A stretch of 64,000 nucleotides of DNA, from assembly GCA_964650485.1 (NCBI GenBank), contig CAZYTX010000015.1:7511-71510 (forward strand). Direction: 5' to 3'. The notes beneath the pieces were generated by a model. The model was not told the DNA's origin, made no database searches, and was given only the letters and a program-made list of their open reading frames with translations. The position numbers and the translations under genes were made by a program. This document shows, one piece after another, positions 32,108-40,928 of the stretch; the first letter of the stretch is position 1, and each line of letters opens with the position of its first letter. The DNA is from CAZYTX01 sp964650485 (GTDB lineage: Bacteria; RBG-13-61-14; DATKZS01).

Positions 32108-34096
32108 ATGGAAAAAGCCGGCAACATTGCCGAGATGACCGTCCGGGCCGTGGTGATTGGCGTGCTGGTGGGCGTGCTCTTCGGCGCGGCCAACGCCTAC
32201 CTCGGCCTCAAGGTGGGGCTTACCGTTTCCGCGTCCATACCCGCGGCGGTGATGGCGGTGTCCATATTCCGGGCCCTGGCGCGCTCTCGCCTGGCCACCC
32301 CCGCGGGCATCCTCGAGAACAACATGGTGCAGACCGTGGGCTCTGCCGGCGAGTCCCTGGCCGCGGGCGTGATCTTCACGGTGCCGGCCCTTATACTGCT
32401 CGGTTTTTCACCGGGGGTGCTCAAGATTTTCGTGCTGGGCTCTCTGGGCGGCGTGCTGGGCATCATCCTCATGATCCCTCTGCGCCGCTACCTGATAGTG
32501 CGTGAGCACGGCAGGCTCATATACCCGGAGGGCACCGCGTGCGCGTCCGTGCTCTTTGCCGGCCGCGAGGGAGGCTCGGGCGGCGGACTGGTGTTCTCCG
32601 GCCTGGGTCTGGGCGCGGCGTACGAGTTCCTGGTAAGCGGCATGGGCCTCTGGAAGTCGCGTCCCGCCTGGGAACTGCCGAGGATACCCGCGGCCGAGGT
32701 GTCCGCGGACTCGTCGCCCGCTCTCCTGGGCGTGGGATTCGTGATAGGACCGCGGGTGGCCGCGATCATGTTCGGCGGCGGGGCCCTTGCCTGGCTGGTG
32801 TTCATACCCGCGATCAAGCTGTTCGGGGGACCGGGCGGGGGCACTGTGTTCCCGGCGCCCCTTCCCGTGTCCGAGCTGGGCGCGCACGAGCTCTGGCATC
32901 ATTACGTGCGCTATATAGGAGCAGGCGCAGTGGCCTTCGGCGGGCTGGTGACTTTAGTGCGCTCTTTGCCGGTGATAGTGTCCAGCGCAGGCGAGGTCTT
33001 CCGGGGCCTGGTCCCCTCCGGCCGGGGGGCTTCGGTCAAGGACAAGGCTTTCCTGGACCTGCCCGGCCCGGTGATCATTTTCCTTCTCGCCTGCGTAGTG
33101 CTGCTCATGGCGCTCTTGCCGAAGTCAATGGCCCCTGGAGAGTGGAGCACCACCCTGCTGGCCCTGGTGTTCGCCTTCTTCTTCGCCGCGGTCAGCTCCA
33201 GGATAGTGGGCCTCATCGGGTCCAGCTCAAACCCGGTCTCGGGCATGACCATCGGGGCCCTGCTGCTCACCGCGCTGATATTCAAGCTGGCAGGCTGGAC
33301 CGGGCCGGGACACCAGTCCGCGGCCCTGACAGTGGGCGCATTGGTGTGCATAAGCGCGGCCATTGCCGGGGACACCAGCCAGGACCTGAAGACCGGGTAC
33401 CTGGTGGGGGCAACCCCCTGGCGGCAGCAGGCCGGCGAGATCATCGGGGTGCTGACCTCGGCCGCGGTCATCGGCCTGGTGGTGCTCCGGCTGCACAAGG
33501 CCTACGGCATAGGCTCGGAGGCCCTGCCCGCTCCCCAGGCCACCCTCATGTCCATGGTGGTGAGGGGCGTGCTCGCGGGAGACCTTCCCTGGGGACTGGT
33601 GTTCATAGGCGCGGCCGCGGCCGCGGTGGTCGAGCTGGTGGGTGTGCCTTCGCTCCCCTTTGCGGTGGGCCTTTATCTTCCGCTCTCCTTGACCACGCCC
33701 ATTTTGGGAGGAGGATTCGTGAGGTGGCTCATAGAAAGGCGCGGCGCAGGAGAGGCAGAGGAGGATGGAAAAACAGCGGCCAAAGGCGATGAAAAAGCTG
33801 GGCATGAAGAGGAGGGCGCGGGCGGCGCCGACTCCCTGGTAAAGGAGCGGGGCGTGCTGTTCGCCTCCGGGTTGATAGGGGGCGCCGCGTTCGTGGGCAT
33901 GGCCCTGGGTCTTTTGCGCTCGTTTATGGGGCCGGGGTCCTTACTGGATGCCATGGAGGTCGGGCCCGGCTGGGCCGGGCCGTGGCAGGACCCGGCCTCA
34001 GCACTCTTGCTGATACTGCTTGCGCTGGTGCTTTTCCTGGTAAGCAGGCGCAAGGATAAAAGCGGGGCCATGCAAGGCAGCGGGCCTGGGCATTGA
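32108..34096 (+). CDS. OPT family oligopeptide transporter
   Basis: This 662-residue protein has about 14-16 membrane segments and starts with the OPT signature VLVGVLFGAANAYLGLKVGLT. It also has IRRYLI-like and YPEGTACASVLFAGREGG motifs, SSNPVSGMTIGALL and DTSQDLKTGYLVGATPWRQQ, all characteristic of bacterial OPT transporters (peptide or metal-chelate uptake). A charged cytoplasmic loop near residues 560-590 (EEDGKTAAKGDEKAGHEEEG) is unusually long. The ATG at 32108 is preferred over an upstream TTG inside the probable promoter. Confidence 0.93.
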   Translation: MEKAGNIAEMTVRAVVIGVLVGVLFGAANAYLGLKVGLTVSASIPAAVMAVSIFRALARSRLATPAGILENNMVQTVGSAGESLAAGVIFTVPALILLGFSPGVLKIFVLGSLGGVLGIILMIPLRRYLIVREHGRLIYPEGTACASVLFAGREGGSGGGLVFSGLGLGAAYEFLVSGMGLWKSRPAWELPRIPAAEVSADSSPALLGVGFVIGPRVAAIMFGGGALAWLVFIPAIKLFGGPGGGTVFPAPLPVSELGAHELWHHYVRYIGAGAVAFGGLVTLVRSLPVIVSSAGEVFRGLVPSGRGASVKDKAFLDLPGPVIIFLLACVVLLMALLPKSMAPGEWSTTLLALVFAFFFAAVSSRIVGLIGSSSNPVSGMTIGALLLTALIFKLAGWTGPGHQSAALTVGALVCISAAIAGDTSQDLKTGYLVGATPWRQQAGEIIGVLTSAAVIGLVVLRLHKAYGIGSEALPAPQATLMSMVVRGVLAGDLPWGLVFIGAAAAAVVELVGVPSLPFAVGLYLPLSLTTPILGGGFVRWLIERRGAGEAEEDGKTAAKGDEKAGHEEEGAGGADSLVKERGVLFASGLIGGAAFVGMALGLLRSFMGPGSLLDAMEVGPGWAGPWQDPASALLLILLALVLFLVSRRKDKSGAMQGSGPGH

Positions 34097-34121
34097 CCGC
34101 TCGCACGCTATGATTTAATAT
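34093..34121 (+). promoter_or_regulatory. Predicted sigma70 promoter of the response regulator gene
   Basis: TTGACC and TAATAT are separated by 17 bases, overlapping the end of the OPT gene and ending 28 bases before the ATG at 34150. AAGGAGG follows in the leader. Confidence 0.55.
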
Positions 34122-34149
34122 ACGTGTTATAAGGAGGCCCGGAGAGGCG

Positions 34150-34524
34150 ATGAAACGAGTACTGGTGGTTGATGACAGCCCCACCCTGGTAAGCGCGGCC
34201 TATGACGAGCTGGAGCAGAGGGGCTACGAGGTGGAGGTCGCCTATGACGGCAACAAGGCGATCGAGTACCTTTCGAAGAACCCGAACCTTATCCCCGACC
34301 TGATAGTCATGGACATCGAGATGCCCAAGATGCGGGGTGACGAGGCCGCCCGTAAAATCCGCGACAACCCCTCCTGGCGCCACATCCCTATTATCGCTTT
34401 GACCGCGACCAGCGCGGAGAGTATCGAGGACTGGGCAAGTCTTTTCGACAGCTACCTTGTAAAGCCTTTCGGGTTCGAGGAGATGCTTGAGCTGGTGGCC
34501 GAGATCATAGGCGGGCCCGGTTGA
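34150..34524 (+). CDS. Single-domain response regulator (CheY-like receiver)
   Basis: This 124-residue protein is just a receiver domain. It has the acidic pocket DDS near the N-terminus, the phospho-acceptor Asp in DLIVMDIEMPKMRGDE, the conserved Thr in IIALTATSAES and Lys in YLVKPFGFEEM. There is no output domain, so it must act by protein contact or as a phosphorelay or chemotaxis intermediate. No histidine kinase is nearby. It has its own promoter. Confidence 0.92.
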   Translation: MKRVLVVDDSPTLVSAAYDELEQRGYEVEVAYDGNKAIEYLSKNPNLIPDLIVMDIEMPKMRGDEAARKIRDNPSWRHIPIIALTATSAESIEDWASLFDSYLVKPFGFEEMLELVAEIIGGPG

Positions 34525-35081
34525 AAGGTCAATCTATTTCACGCGCACTGTTACCTCGTTGTGCACCATGAATTGGTACCTGCCTCCCGGGTAGGGCTTT
34601 CAAAACCGGGTTGCCTTATACTAATTCGTCGTCAAACGTATGGCAGTAATCCTCGGCAAAGAGATCAGCGATTTCAGGAGCAGGCTTGCGCGGATGAGTC
34701 AACCAGATGGCAAGCCGCCTCTGATAGGCGTCCTTGCCGGGCGCTTCCCGCACCCACACCGCCAGTTCCTCGGGACTGAACCGGGGCTTGAGTTGAGCAG
34801 GTGGCAGCATTTCTCACCTCCTGCCCTGATTTTATCATTAGGATATATTTAAGCTCAAACATATATTATCCATGCATATGCCGGCATCGGAACCGCCGAG
34901 TCGGCGAGTGCTGCCACCCGGTTGTCTGCAACCGTGCGGGGCGTAGCCGGTCGCTCTTGTTCTATTTCTCCAACGCCGGGTCTGTATGCAAAGGGCACTC
35001 AAAAGCCTTGTGCCGCCTCTTTAAAAACCTGCGTGCGCCACCGGCTGATGCTGCCCCTCATTTGCTGATATAACATTAATA
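34525..35081. other. Gene-poor region between response regulator and glycyl radical enzyme
   Basis: This 557-base stretch holds only the short minus-strand IS630-like fragment (34616-34810) and, at about 34881-34950, a GC-rich segment that can fold into a three-way junction. In that fold CCGGC pairs with GCCGG as the outer stem, and the two inner hairpins are CGCCG/CGGCG and GGTTG/CAACC. I see no tRNA, promoter or known riboswitch in it. Confidence 0.5.
34616..34810 (-). pseudogene. N-terminal fragment of an IS630-like transposase
   Basis: This 64-residue frame contains LAVWVREAPGKDAYQRRLAIWLTHP-like sequence leading into a helix-turn-helix start (APEIADLF), resembling the N-terminal winged helix of IS630-family transposases. 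The recognition helix and the catalytic DDE part are missing; the frame ends with an unrelated tail and stop. A strong GGAGGTGAGAA ribosome site precedes the ATG. No inverted repeats were found around it. It is most likely a decayed insertion sequence, possibly a small translated HTH-like protein. Confidence 0.4.
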
Positions 35082-37628
35082 TCATAGTCCCGAGAACGCG
35101 CTCCTTTGGATGATGTCGTCCTGGACCGGCTTGCCCAGGTCAACGAAGTATGCGGAGTAGCCCGACACCCTGACCACAAGGTCCTTGTACCGGTCCGGGT
35201 GCTGCTGTGCCTCGCGGAGCACCTTGTCGTCCACCACGTTGAACTGCACCTGCATGCCACCCTGCCTGAAGTGGGCTCTTATCATTGCCGCCACCTTCTT
35301 AACGCCCGCGTCGGTGGCGAGCATGGTTGGCAGGAACTTTACGTTTGTGGAGGAGCCGTTCGGCGCCAGCCGGTGGTTTAACTTGGCAACGCTCTGCAGC
35401 GCGGCCACCGGCCCCTTCTTCTCGGCCTGGTTCGATGGGGAGAGGCTGTTGGACACGGGCTCGCCCGCGCTCCTGCCGTCCGGTGTCGCCGCAAGCACCG
35501 TGCCCTCGAACACGTGCATGCCGTACGAGAAGAAGCTTGGCCTGTATATGCCGCCCCGAAGGGGCTTGTGCTTCATGACCTCGGTGCAGAAGAACTCCGC
35601 CACCTCGCTCGCGATCGCGTCCGCCCGGTCGTCGTCCTGGCCGTACTTGGGGGCCCTGGTCTTGAGCCGCGCTTTCAGCTTCTCCTTTCCCTTGAAGTTA
35701 TTCCTGTGCGCGTCCAGGAGCTCGGCCATGGACACGCTCCCCTGTTCGTATACCATCTCCTTTATGGCGGCCAGGGAGTCCGCCGCAGTGGCCAGGCCCC
35801 GGCCAGAGATGGAGTTGAAGTTGTACTGGGCCCCTCCCACGGTGGCGTCCTTCGCATTCTCGATGCACCCCTTCAGGGTGAGGGATACGAACGGGCAGGG
35901 CAGCATCTCCGCGTATGCCCGGTCTTTGAGGTCCGTGGCCCTGGCGATCAGGTCCACGCACGCGGCCACCTGTTTTTTATAAGCTTCCATGAACTGGTCG
36001 AAGGTCTTGAACTTTCGCGGGTCACCGGTCTTCGGTCCAAAGCGACTGCCGGCCATGCGCAGGTAGCCGTTGTTGAGCGTCATCTCGAAAGCGCCCACCA
36101 AAGACACGTCGTTTCCCGAGGTGCAGCCAAAGGTGTTCCCGTGCGAGGTCGGCTCCACGCACCCGATGATTGCATAGTCGCGCGCGTCCTCGATGGAGTA
36201 GCCGGAGTCGGCGAGAGCCGGCACGATGGCCTCGTCGTTGAATATGGAGGGGCCGTTGGCGCTCCTGTGAATGGATACCACCTTTTCCACGTAATCATCC
36301 GGCGACTTTTCGCTTGTCCTGAAAGACATAGAGTTCGTCATGTGCTGCATGGTGGTGGTGGCCTTGATGAACAGGTATGAGAGCGGGTTGGTGGCGTCCT
36401 CCCCGTCGCGGCCCACCCCGCCCACGGTCACGGCCATGTTGTCCGCGCCCAGCTCGGACCCGGTCTGCTTGCCGTAAGGAGGCAGCACGATCACGTTATA
36501 GGAGAGCTTTACGATCAGCTCCTCCAGAAGCTCGAGCGCCTGCTCCTCGGTGATGCTCCCTCCCTCCAGGTCCGCCTTCAGATACGGCCACAAATACTGG
36601 TCCATGCGTCCGAGCGCGAACACGCTGGGCATCCCGTATGATATGAGAGCCATGACCTGGGTGAGCCACACGAACTGGAGGGCCTCGCGAAAGTCGCCCG
36701 GGGGATGCCAGGGCACTCGCCTGCACCGCTCGGCTATTGCGATAAGCTCGGCCTTGCGCGCCGGGTCCCGTTGCTCTCTCGCCTTTTCCTCGGCCAGCCT
36801 TGCAAAGCGCCCCGCAAAGACCCTGGCAGCGTCGCAGCATATGATAACGGAATCGAGGAAAGCCCCGGCCTCGGGGTCATTGCCCGCCTCCTGCAGCTTC
36901 TCCCCGGCCCTTTTCTTCGCGCCCTCGAACCCTCCTTCCAGCAGGTTCTTGTGACCTATGACCAGGTGGCCCTGCACGTCGAACACGTTCATGCACAGCC
37001 CCGGGTTGTTGACCGGTATCTCCTCCCCGGCCCGGGCCATGTACCTGGGGTTCCCGCCCGCGCTCTGCACCTGCTTGTACACGGCGCCCAGCCCGAAGCC
37101 CCGCACCCGGTCGAGCGAGCTTCTTGCCGTGAGCTTTACGGGAAAGTATAGGCCGCTTTGTTTCCAGAGCTCTTTCTTGCGCTCTCGTATGGTCTTGCTG
37201 TGCCAGTAGGGTAGGATGTCCTGCATGAGCTCGCGCTTCTCGTCTTCGGAGAGGCGGTAGGGCCTGTCCGGCCGGGTGAGGAGCTTTTCCAGTTCCATCT
37301 CCAGCACCAGGTTGATTTCGCCCCGCTCCACCGGTATCACCGCGGCCACCAGCTTGCCCGAGCGGTTGCCCACTATGGCCTCCCGGTCCAGGATGTATAC
37401 GGTCATGTTCTCCAGGGTGTGGGCGAAAGCCCGGGCCGCGCGCAGGGCAGGGTGCAGACCCCCGGTGCCCCTATACGATTCAGTGTAGTAGCGGGCCCGC
37501 TCGATGCATATCTCGTAGGGCGCGTCCAGGATCATTTTTCGCAGGGCATGAGTGCGGGATTGCGGCTCTGTCGTCTGGGGTGCGGGGATCCTGTTTTTTT
37601 CTGGAAGGCTTTCTACGGCTTCTGTCAT
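35082..37628 (-). CDS. Glycyl radical enzyme (diol dehydratase/lyase-type, substrate unassigned)
   Basis: This 848-residue protein has the PFL-like barrel, the glycyl radical loop RVSGYSAYF with Gly823 near the C-terminus, and the catalytic IIGCVEP motif with thiyl Cys490 and Glu492. The Cys-x-Glu arrangement is shared by diol dehydratases, choline lyase, isethionate lyase and arylacetate decarboxylases, and argues against PFL (adjacent Cys pair) and benzyl- or alkylsuccinate synthases. After it comes TSHGNTFGCTSGNDVSL, which I cannot match to one characterised subclass. A radical-SAM activase should accompany it, but none is in the window. The start is supported by GAAAGGAG. It is divergent from a class II aldolase gene. 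Confidence 0.9.
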   Translation of the reverse strand: MTEAVESLPEKNRIPAPQTTEPQSRTHALRKMILDAPYEICIERARYYTESYRGTGGLHPALRAARAFAHTLENMTVYILDREAIVGNRSGKLVAAVIPVERGEINLVLEMELEKLLTRPDRPYRLSEDEKRELMQDILPYWHSKTIRERKKELWKQSGLYFPVKLTARSSLDRVRGFGLGAVYKQVQSAGGNPRYMARAGEEIPVNNPGLCMNVFDVQGHLVIGHKNLLEGGFEGAKKRAGEKLQEAGNDPEAGAFLDSVIICCDAARVFAGRFARLAEEKAREQRDPARKAELIAIAERCRRVPWHPPGDFREALQFVWLTQVMALISYGMPSVFALGRMDQYLWPYLKADLEGGSITEEQALELLEELIVKLSYNVIVLPPYGKQTGSELGADNMAVTVGGVGRDGEDATNPLSYLFIKATTTMQHMTNSMSFRTSEKSPDDYVEKVVSIHRSANGPSIFNDEAIVPALADSGYSIEDARDYAIIGCVEPTSHGNTFGCTSGNDVSLVGAFEMTLNNGYLRMAGSRFGPKTGDPRKFKTFDQFMEAYKKQVAACVDLIARATDLKDRAYAEMLPCPFVSLTLKGCIENAKDATVGGAQYNFNSISGRGLATAADSLAAIKEMVYEQGSVSMAELLDAHRNNFKGKEKLKARLKTRAPKYGQDDDRADAIASEVAEFFCTEVMKHKPLRGGIYRPSFFSYGMHVFEGTVLAATPDGRSAGEPVSNSLSPSNQAEKKGPVAALQSVAKLNHRLAPNGSSTNVKFLPTMLATDAGVKKVAAMIRAHFRQGGMQVQFNVVDDKVLREAQQHPDRYKDLVVRVSGYSAYFVDLGKPVQDDIIQRSAFSGL

Positions 37629-37799
37629 GGCGGGCTCCTTTCTGCCGATGCTTTTTTGTCTATCGGGCAGCTCACAAAAGCTATGTGGGCCACCCTCAAC
37701 CCATACACCATGTCATAAAAATAGCTGATCAGAGGCGCCAATACAAGAAGAGCAAAGATATATGGCATCACTCTTGTCCAAAACAGGATCAGGAAAATT

Positions 37800-37980
37800 T
37801 ACCACAAAGTCGCAAAGGCACGAAGAATTAAAAGGATCAGGAGGATTGATTCAAGGCCTTGGCAAAGTCAACCTGGATTTGGACATGGCAAAAAAAGAGG
37901 GGGCTTGCTCGCTTTTGACCCTCGCTTTGCCTTTTCTTCCTTGGCGTCTTTTCTGGTGCCTTGGCGTTTTGCTTTCGCTT
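37800..37980. repeat. Imperfect inverted repeat (AAGGCACGAAG type)
   Basis: The left arm (CACAAAGTCGCAAAGGCACGAAG) and the reverse complement of the right arm (ACGCCAAGGCACCAGAAAAGACGCCAAGG) share the same CAAGGCAC-like words. The element resembles, but is more diverged than, the CACAGAG palindromes at 29727 and 57048. It lacks an open reading frame. Confidence 0.45.
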
Positions 37981-37997
37981 CTGCCCTCGTTTATAAT
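37969..37997 (+). promoter_or_regulatory. Predicted sigma70 promoter of the class II aldolase gene
   Basis: TTGCTT and a perfect TATAAT are separated by 17 bases, overlapping the right arm of the inverted repeat. A GAGGAGG ribosome site follows at 38041-38047 before the ATG at 38057. Confidence 0.6.
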
Positions 37998-38056
37998 CCT
38001 TTTACTGTCCGGGTCTGCGTCAGGGAAGTGTTTTAGTAACGAGGAGGTTTAAGCCA

Positions 38057-38731
38057 ATGAGTGATAAGTATGCCGAGCTTCGGCGCGATGTGTGCGATTA
38101 CGCACGCAGGATGGCGGCAGAGGGGTGGGTCACGGGCTCTTCGGGCAACGTGAGCGTACGTGTCCCCGGGGAGGAGGGTCACTATGTTATAACACCCACC
38201 AGTATAAAGTACAACGAGCTTGTGCCCGATAACATAGTAGTCTGCGACGAGGAGGGGGACGAGGTCATCGAGGTTGAGAACGCGCCCAGCTTCGAGCTGC
38301 CGTTGCACGTTGCCGTGTACAAGGCCCGGCCGGACGCGAACGCGGTTTTCCACACCCATGCGCTCTACAGCACGGTTTTATCGGTGCTGCGGCTTCCGCT
38401 GCCTCCCATAGTTGAGGAGCTGGTGCCCTACATCGGGGGCGAGATATTGGTGGCGGAGTACGGTCAGTCGGGCACGGACGATCTGGCCGAAAACGTGGTC
38501 AAGGCGCTCGGCGACAAGGGCGGGGTCTTCATAGCCAACCACGGCAACGTTTGCGTAGGCAAGAACCTGAAGAAAGCGTTCAACGTGTGCGCGCTGCTGG
38601 AGCGGACCGCGCAGACGTACGTGGAGTGCTTAAAGCTGGAAGGTCTTGGTCACGGTTCGGTGACGCGTCTTCCTGGCGAGGTGGTGGAGTCGGAGGCCGG
38701 GATGTACGAGGCCATGAAGGACTTCGACTGA
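38057..38731 (+). CDS. Class II aldolase/adducin family protein (fuculose-phosphate aldolase-like)
   Basis: This 224-residue enzyme has GSSGNVSVRVPG for phosphate binding, catalytic Glu80 in SFELPLH, zinc ligands in VFHTHALYS (His99 and His101) and the third His in IANHGNVCVG. Family members cleave fuculose-1-phosphate or related sugar phosphates to DHAP and an aldehyde, or act as epimerases. With a glycyl radical enzyme divergently beside it, a fucose or rhamnose to propanediol route is conceivable, but no kinase or isomerase is present. It has a good promoter and ribosome site. Confidence 0.88.
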   Translation: MSDKYAELRRDVCDYARRMAAEGWVTGSSGNVSVRVPGEEGHYVITPTSIKYNELVPDNIVVCDEEGDEVIEVENAPSFELPLHVAVYKARPDANAVFHTHALYSTVLSVLRLPLPPIVEELVPYIGGEILVAEYGQSGTDDLAENVVKALGDKGGVFIANHGNVCVGKNLKKAFNVCALLERTAQTYVECLKLEGLGHGSVTRLPGEVVESEAGMYEAMKDFD

Positions 38732-38763
38732 TCGGCCCGGTCAAAGACTCATCTTGTCACAGG

Positions 38764-39936
38764 ATGTTACGCATGGAGACTGCGGCGAGGTTGGGGGCTT
38801 TTGCAGTGGTGCTGGCCCTGCAGGCCTTAGCCGCTTTTGTTTTTATACGCGGGCTCAAGCTCCCCTCGGGCTGGGCGTGGCCGGTCATATTCGCTTTCAT
38901 ACTTTTCAATTTTCCGCTGCCGTACCTGTTCTGGCTGCAGGCCGGCGCCAGGCAGGCTCCGTTTTGGGTTGCTGCGCTCGTTGTCAGGCCCTGCTTTGCC
39001 TGGCAGTTCAACTGGATCACTTTCCTTTTTATCGCCGGTCCACTGGTCATACTGGGATGGCTTTTTGCCTGGCTGTTCCACGCCCAGGCTATTATAAGCG
39101 TGATGAGATGGGTGCTGGTCCCGCTGGTGCTTGCCTGGTGGTCGCTCAGCTTTTACGGTCTGTTCGACACGGTGCGGCCGCCGGAGTACAACACCGTGGA
39201 GGTGGATCTTCCTGGCCTGCCGGCTTCCGAAGACGGCGCCAGGGTTGCGCTTCTCTCCGACCCGCACGTTGCCTGGTGGAACTCTGCCAGGGAGATATGC
39301 CACATAGGAAAAGCTATAAGGGAAATGGACCCCGACCTCTTCCTGGTGACCGGCGACATGGTGGACCACAACCCCGATTACGTGCACGCGTTCGCGGACT
39401 GCATGGAGGGGATCGAGCCCCGGCTGGGAAGGTACGCCATCATCGGCAACCACGACGTTTACACGGGCAGGGAGGCGGTGGCCAGGCGCATGCAGGCCCG
39501 TGGCTTCGGGATGATAAGGAACCAGTGGATCAGCCTCGCGGACAAAGGCTCGGCGATTGTGCTGGCCGGCGTGGAGGACTCGGGCGTGAACTGGGCCGGC
39601 AAGGGCCCGGCAACTAAAAAGCTGCCCGGTATACTGGCCGACTGCCCGCAGCAGGCCCCGGTGATACTGATGAAGCACAGGCCCTCGGACTTCAAGTACT
39701 ACAAGGACCTGCCCGTGGACCTGGTGCTCTCGGGCCACACCCACGGGGGCCAGTTCAAGCTCCCCTTCGGCGGCCCGGGTCTCGCCCATATGACGTATAA
39801 GTATCCGGAGGGCCTGCACTCGCAGGGTGGAAAGACCACGTTCGTGAGCCGGGGCACAGGCACCGTGGGCTGGCCCTTCAGGCTTTTCTGCCCAAAGCAG
39901 GCCACCCTGATAATCCTGCGCTCGCCTGATGCGTGA
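38764..39936 (+). CDS. Membrane-anchored metallophosphoesterase
   Basis: This 390-residue protein has four hydrophobic segments in the first 140 residues, then a calcineurin-type phosphoesterase domain. All metal motifs are present: LLSDPHVAWWN, LVTGDMVDHN, IIGNHDVYTG and LSGHTHGGQFKLP. The domain is the YkuE/YaeI group, whose members act on lipid-linked phosphates at the membrane. The ATG at 38764 is chosen from the start of the hydrophobic region; another lies three codons later. It follows the aldolase by 32 bases on the same strand, so cotranscription is possible. Confidence 0.88.
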   Translation: MLRMETAARLGAFAVVLALQALAAFVFIRGLKLPSGWAWPVIFAFILFNFPLPYLFWLQAGARQAPFWVAALVVRPCFAWQFNWITFLFIAGPLVILGWLFAWLFHAQAIISVMRWVLVPLVLAWWSLSFYGLFDTVRPPEYNTVEVDLPGLPASEDGARVALLSDPHVAWWNSAREICHIGKAIREMDPDLFLVTGDMVDHNPDYVHAFADCMEGIEPRLGRYAIIGNHDVYTGREAVARRMQARGFGMIRNQWISLADKGSAIVLAGVEDSGVNWAGKGPATKKLPGILADCPQQAPVILMKHRPSDFKYYKDLPVDLVLSGHTHGGQFKLPFGGPGLAHMTYKYPEGLHSQGGKTTFVSRGTGTVGWPFRLFCPKQATLIILRSPDA

Positions 39937-40926
39937 CTAGTTATCTTTCAGCCACGCAATCAGCGAGTCCATTGATTCCATGGGCTCTCTCGGTGGGAGC
40001 CCGGCGCAGACAAAACACGGCAGGCCGGACACAGCGGCATTTACCCATTGCAAACGGTCCTCCCAAAACCCTCTGTTAAAGAGCTTTTCGCCGAACCCGT
40101 GCATCTCTTCCAAGTCGGTCCGCGCCATGCGCGCGGCCATGTCTTCGGGGGCCAGTGGCGCCGGGCTTTTGTTTTTGCTTGCCGGCCCGGACAGCCATAT
40201 TGCGCCGGCCAGGGCGCTCTTTGGGGCGATGTTTATTTCCGGGACCAGGAGTTCTACCCTTGCCTTGAAGTACATCTTCAGTCTTTTCATTGAGGCATGG
40301 CGCAGAGCCGTGCGCAGGGCTATGTCCAGCTTGTGTCTGGAAGAGAGCCCTGCTGTGGCGCTTCTGGATGCGAGGTGCCTTGCGCCCAGCCGCAGGGGGG
40401 TCGGGTATGCGAGCACGTATTGGCCGTCCAGCAGCGAGAAGTCGTCTCCGGCAAAGGGGCGCCCGGCATCGAGCCATCTGAGCACCCAGGTGGTCTTGCC
40501 GGCGCCGCCGGGTCCGGCCACCAGCACGGCCCGCTCCCCGTCCGATAGGGCGGCGGCATGGGTCATGAGGGCCCCCTTGCGCTCTGCCGCGATCCTTATT
40601 GCCGGCTCCACTATCCACTTGGACACGATGAACCGGGTCGCCGCGTTCCCTGTGACCTTAAGAGCAAACGGCCTTTGCGAGGGCTCTCCCGCGTGCACCT
40701 GCCAGCGGGCCATCATGTGCCTGCCATGCCAGGAGAAGGCCGGCGCAAAAGTCTCGTCCCAAACCCCTTGCGGGTAGTCGAGACATACGTCCAAGTCAAG
40801 GTCTTGGAGCACGGGGGCGCGGTCCTCGAAGAAATACAGCTCTCGCCTGACAGGGTCCACAAGACCTGGCGATCCCTTCACCCTTCCCTTTACCAGCCGG
40901 TGGATAGAGAAGAAGAATTCTGGCAA
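39937..40926 (-). CDS. HPr kinase-like P-loop protein
   Basis: This 329-residue protein has a P-loop VLVAGPGGAGKTTWVLRWL near residue 135, preceded by GALMTHAAALSD and followed by AGDDFSLLDG and YPTPLRLGARHL. This arrangement is seen in HprK-like proteins found in glycan and peptide-modification clusters. The HPr-binding C-terminus of true HprK is not recognisable, so it probably does not phosphorylate HPr. It lies 2 bases after the GDP-mannose dehydratase gene in the same transcript, suggesting a part in glycan assembly. Confidence 0.75.
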   Translation of the reverse strand: MPEFFFSIHRLVKGRVKGSPGLVDPVRRELYFFEDRAPVLQDLDLDVCLDYPQGVWDETFAPAFSWHGRHMMARWQVHAGEPSQRPFALKVTGNAATRFIVSKWIVEPAIRIAAERKGALMTHAAALSDGERAVLVAGPGGAGKTTWVLRWLDAGRPFAGDDFSLLDGQYVLAYPTPLRLGARHLASRSATAGLSSRHKLDIALRTALRHASMKRLKMYFKARVELLVPEINIAPKSALAGAIWLSGPASKNKSPAPLAPEDMAARMARTDLEEMHGFGEKLFNRGFWEDRLQWVNAAVSGLPCFVCAGLPPREPMESMDSLIAWLKDN

Positions 40927-40928
40927 GT

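Larger units (their letters stand above)
37629..38056. other. Divergent intergenic region with imperfect inverted repeat and promoter
   Basis: This 428-base region separates the glycyl radical enzyme (minus) and aldolase (plus). It has no convincing gene. It holds ACCACAAAGTCGCAAAGGCACGAAG near 37800-37825, and a long complementary-looking right arm with CTTGGCGTCTTTTCTGGTGC near 37940-37965, a diverged palindromic element. The aldolase promoter lies at its right edge. Confidence 0.5.

Noticed and set aside
34861..34960. Cobalamin or other known riboswitch, or a tRNA
   Set aside because: No B12-box, T-loop, CCA-compatible stem or other class signature is present, and no downstream gene on the right strand starts close by.
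35082..37628. Calling the glycyl radical enzyme benzylsuccinate or alkylsuccinate synthase because an acyl-CoA mutase and acyl-CoA dehydrogenase are in the same window
   Set aside because: Its GCVEP motif with Glu two residues after Cys fits dehydratase/lyase/decarboxylase subclasses, and the mutase is 24 kb away with isobutyryl-type residues.
39937..40926. True HPr kinase/phosphorylase of the PTS
   Set aside because: The P-loop matches, but the HPr-interaction end is not recognisable and no PTS gene is nearby.
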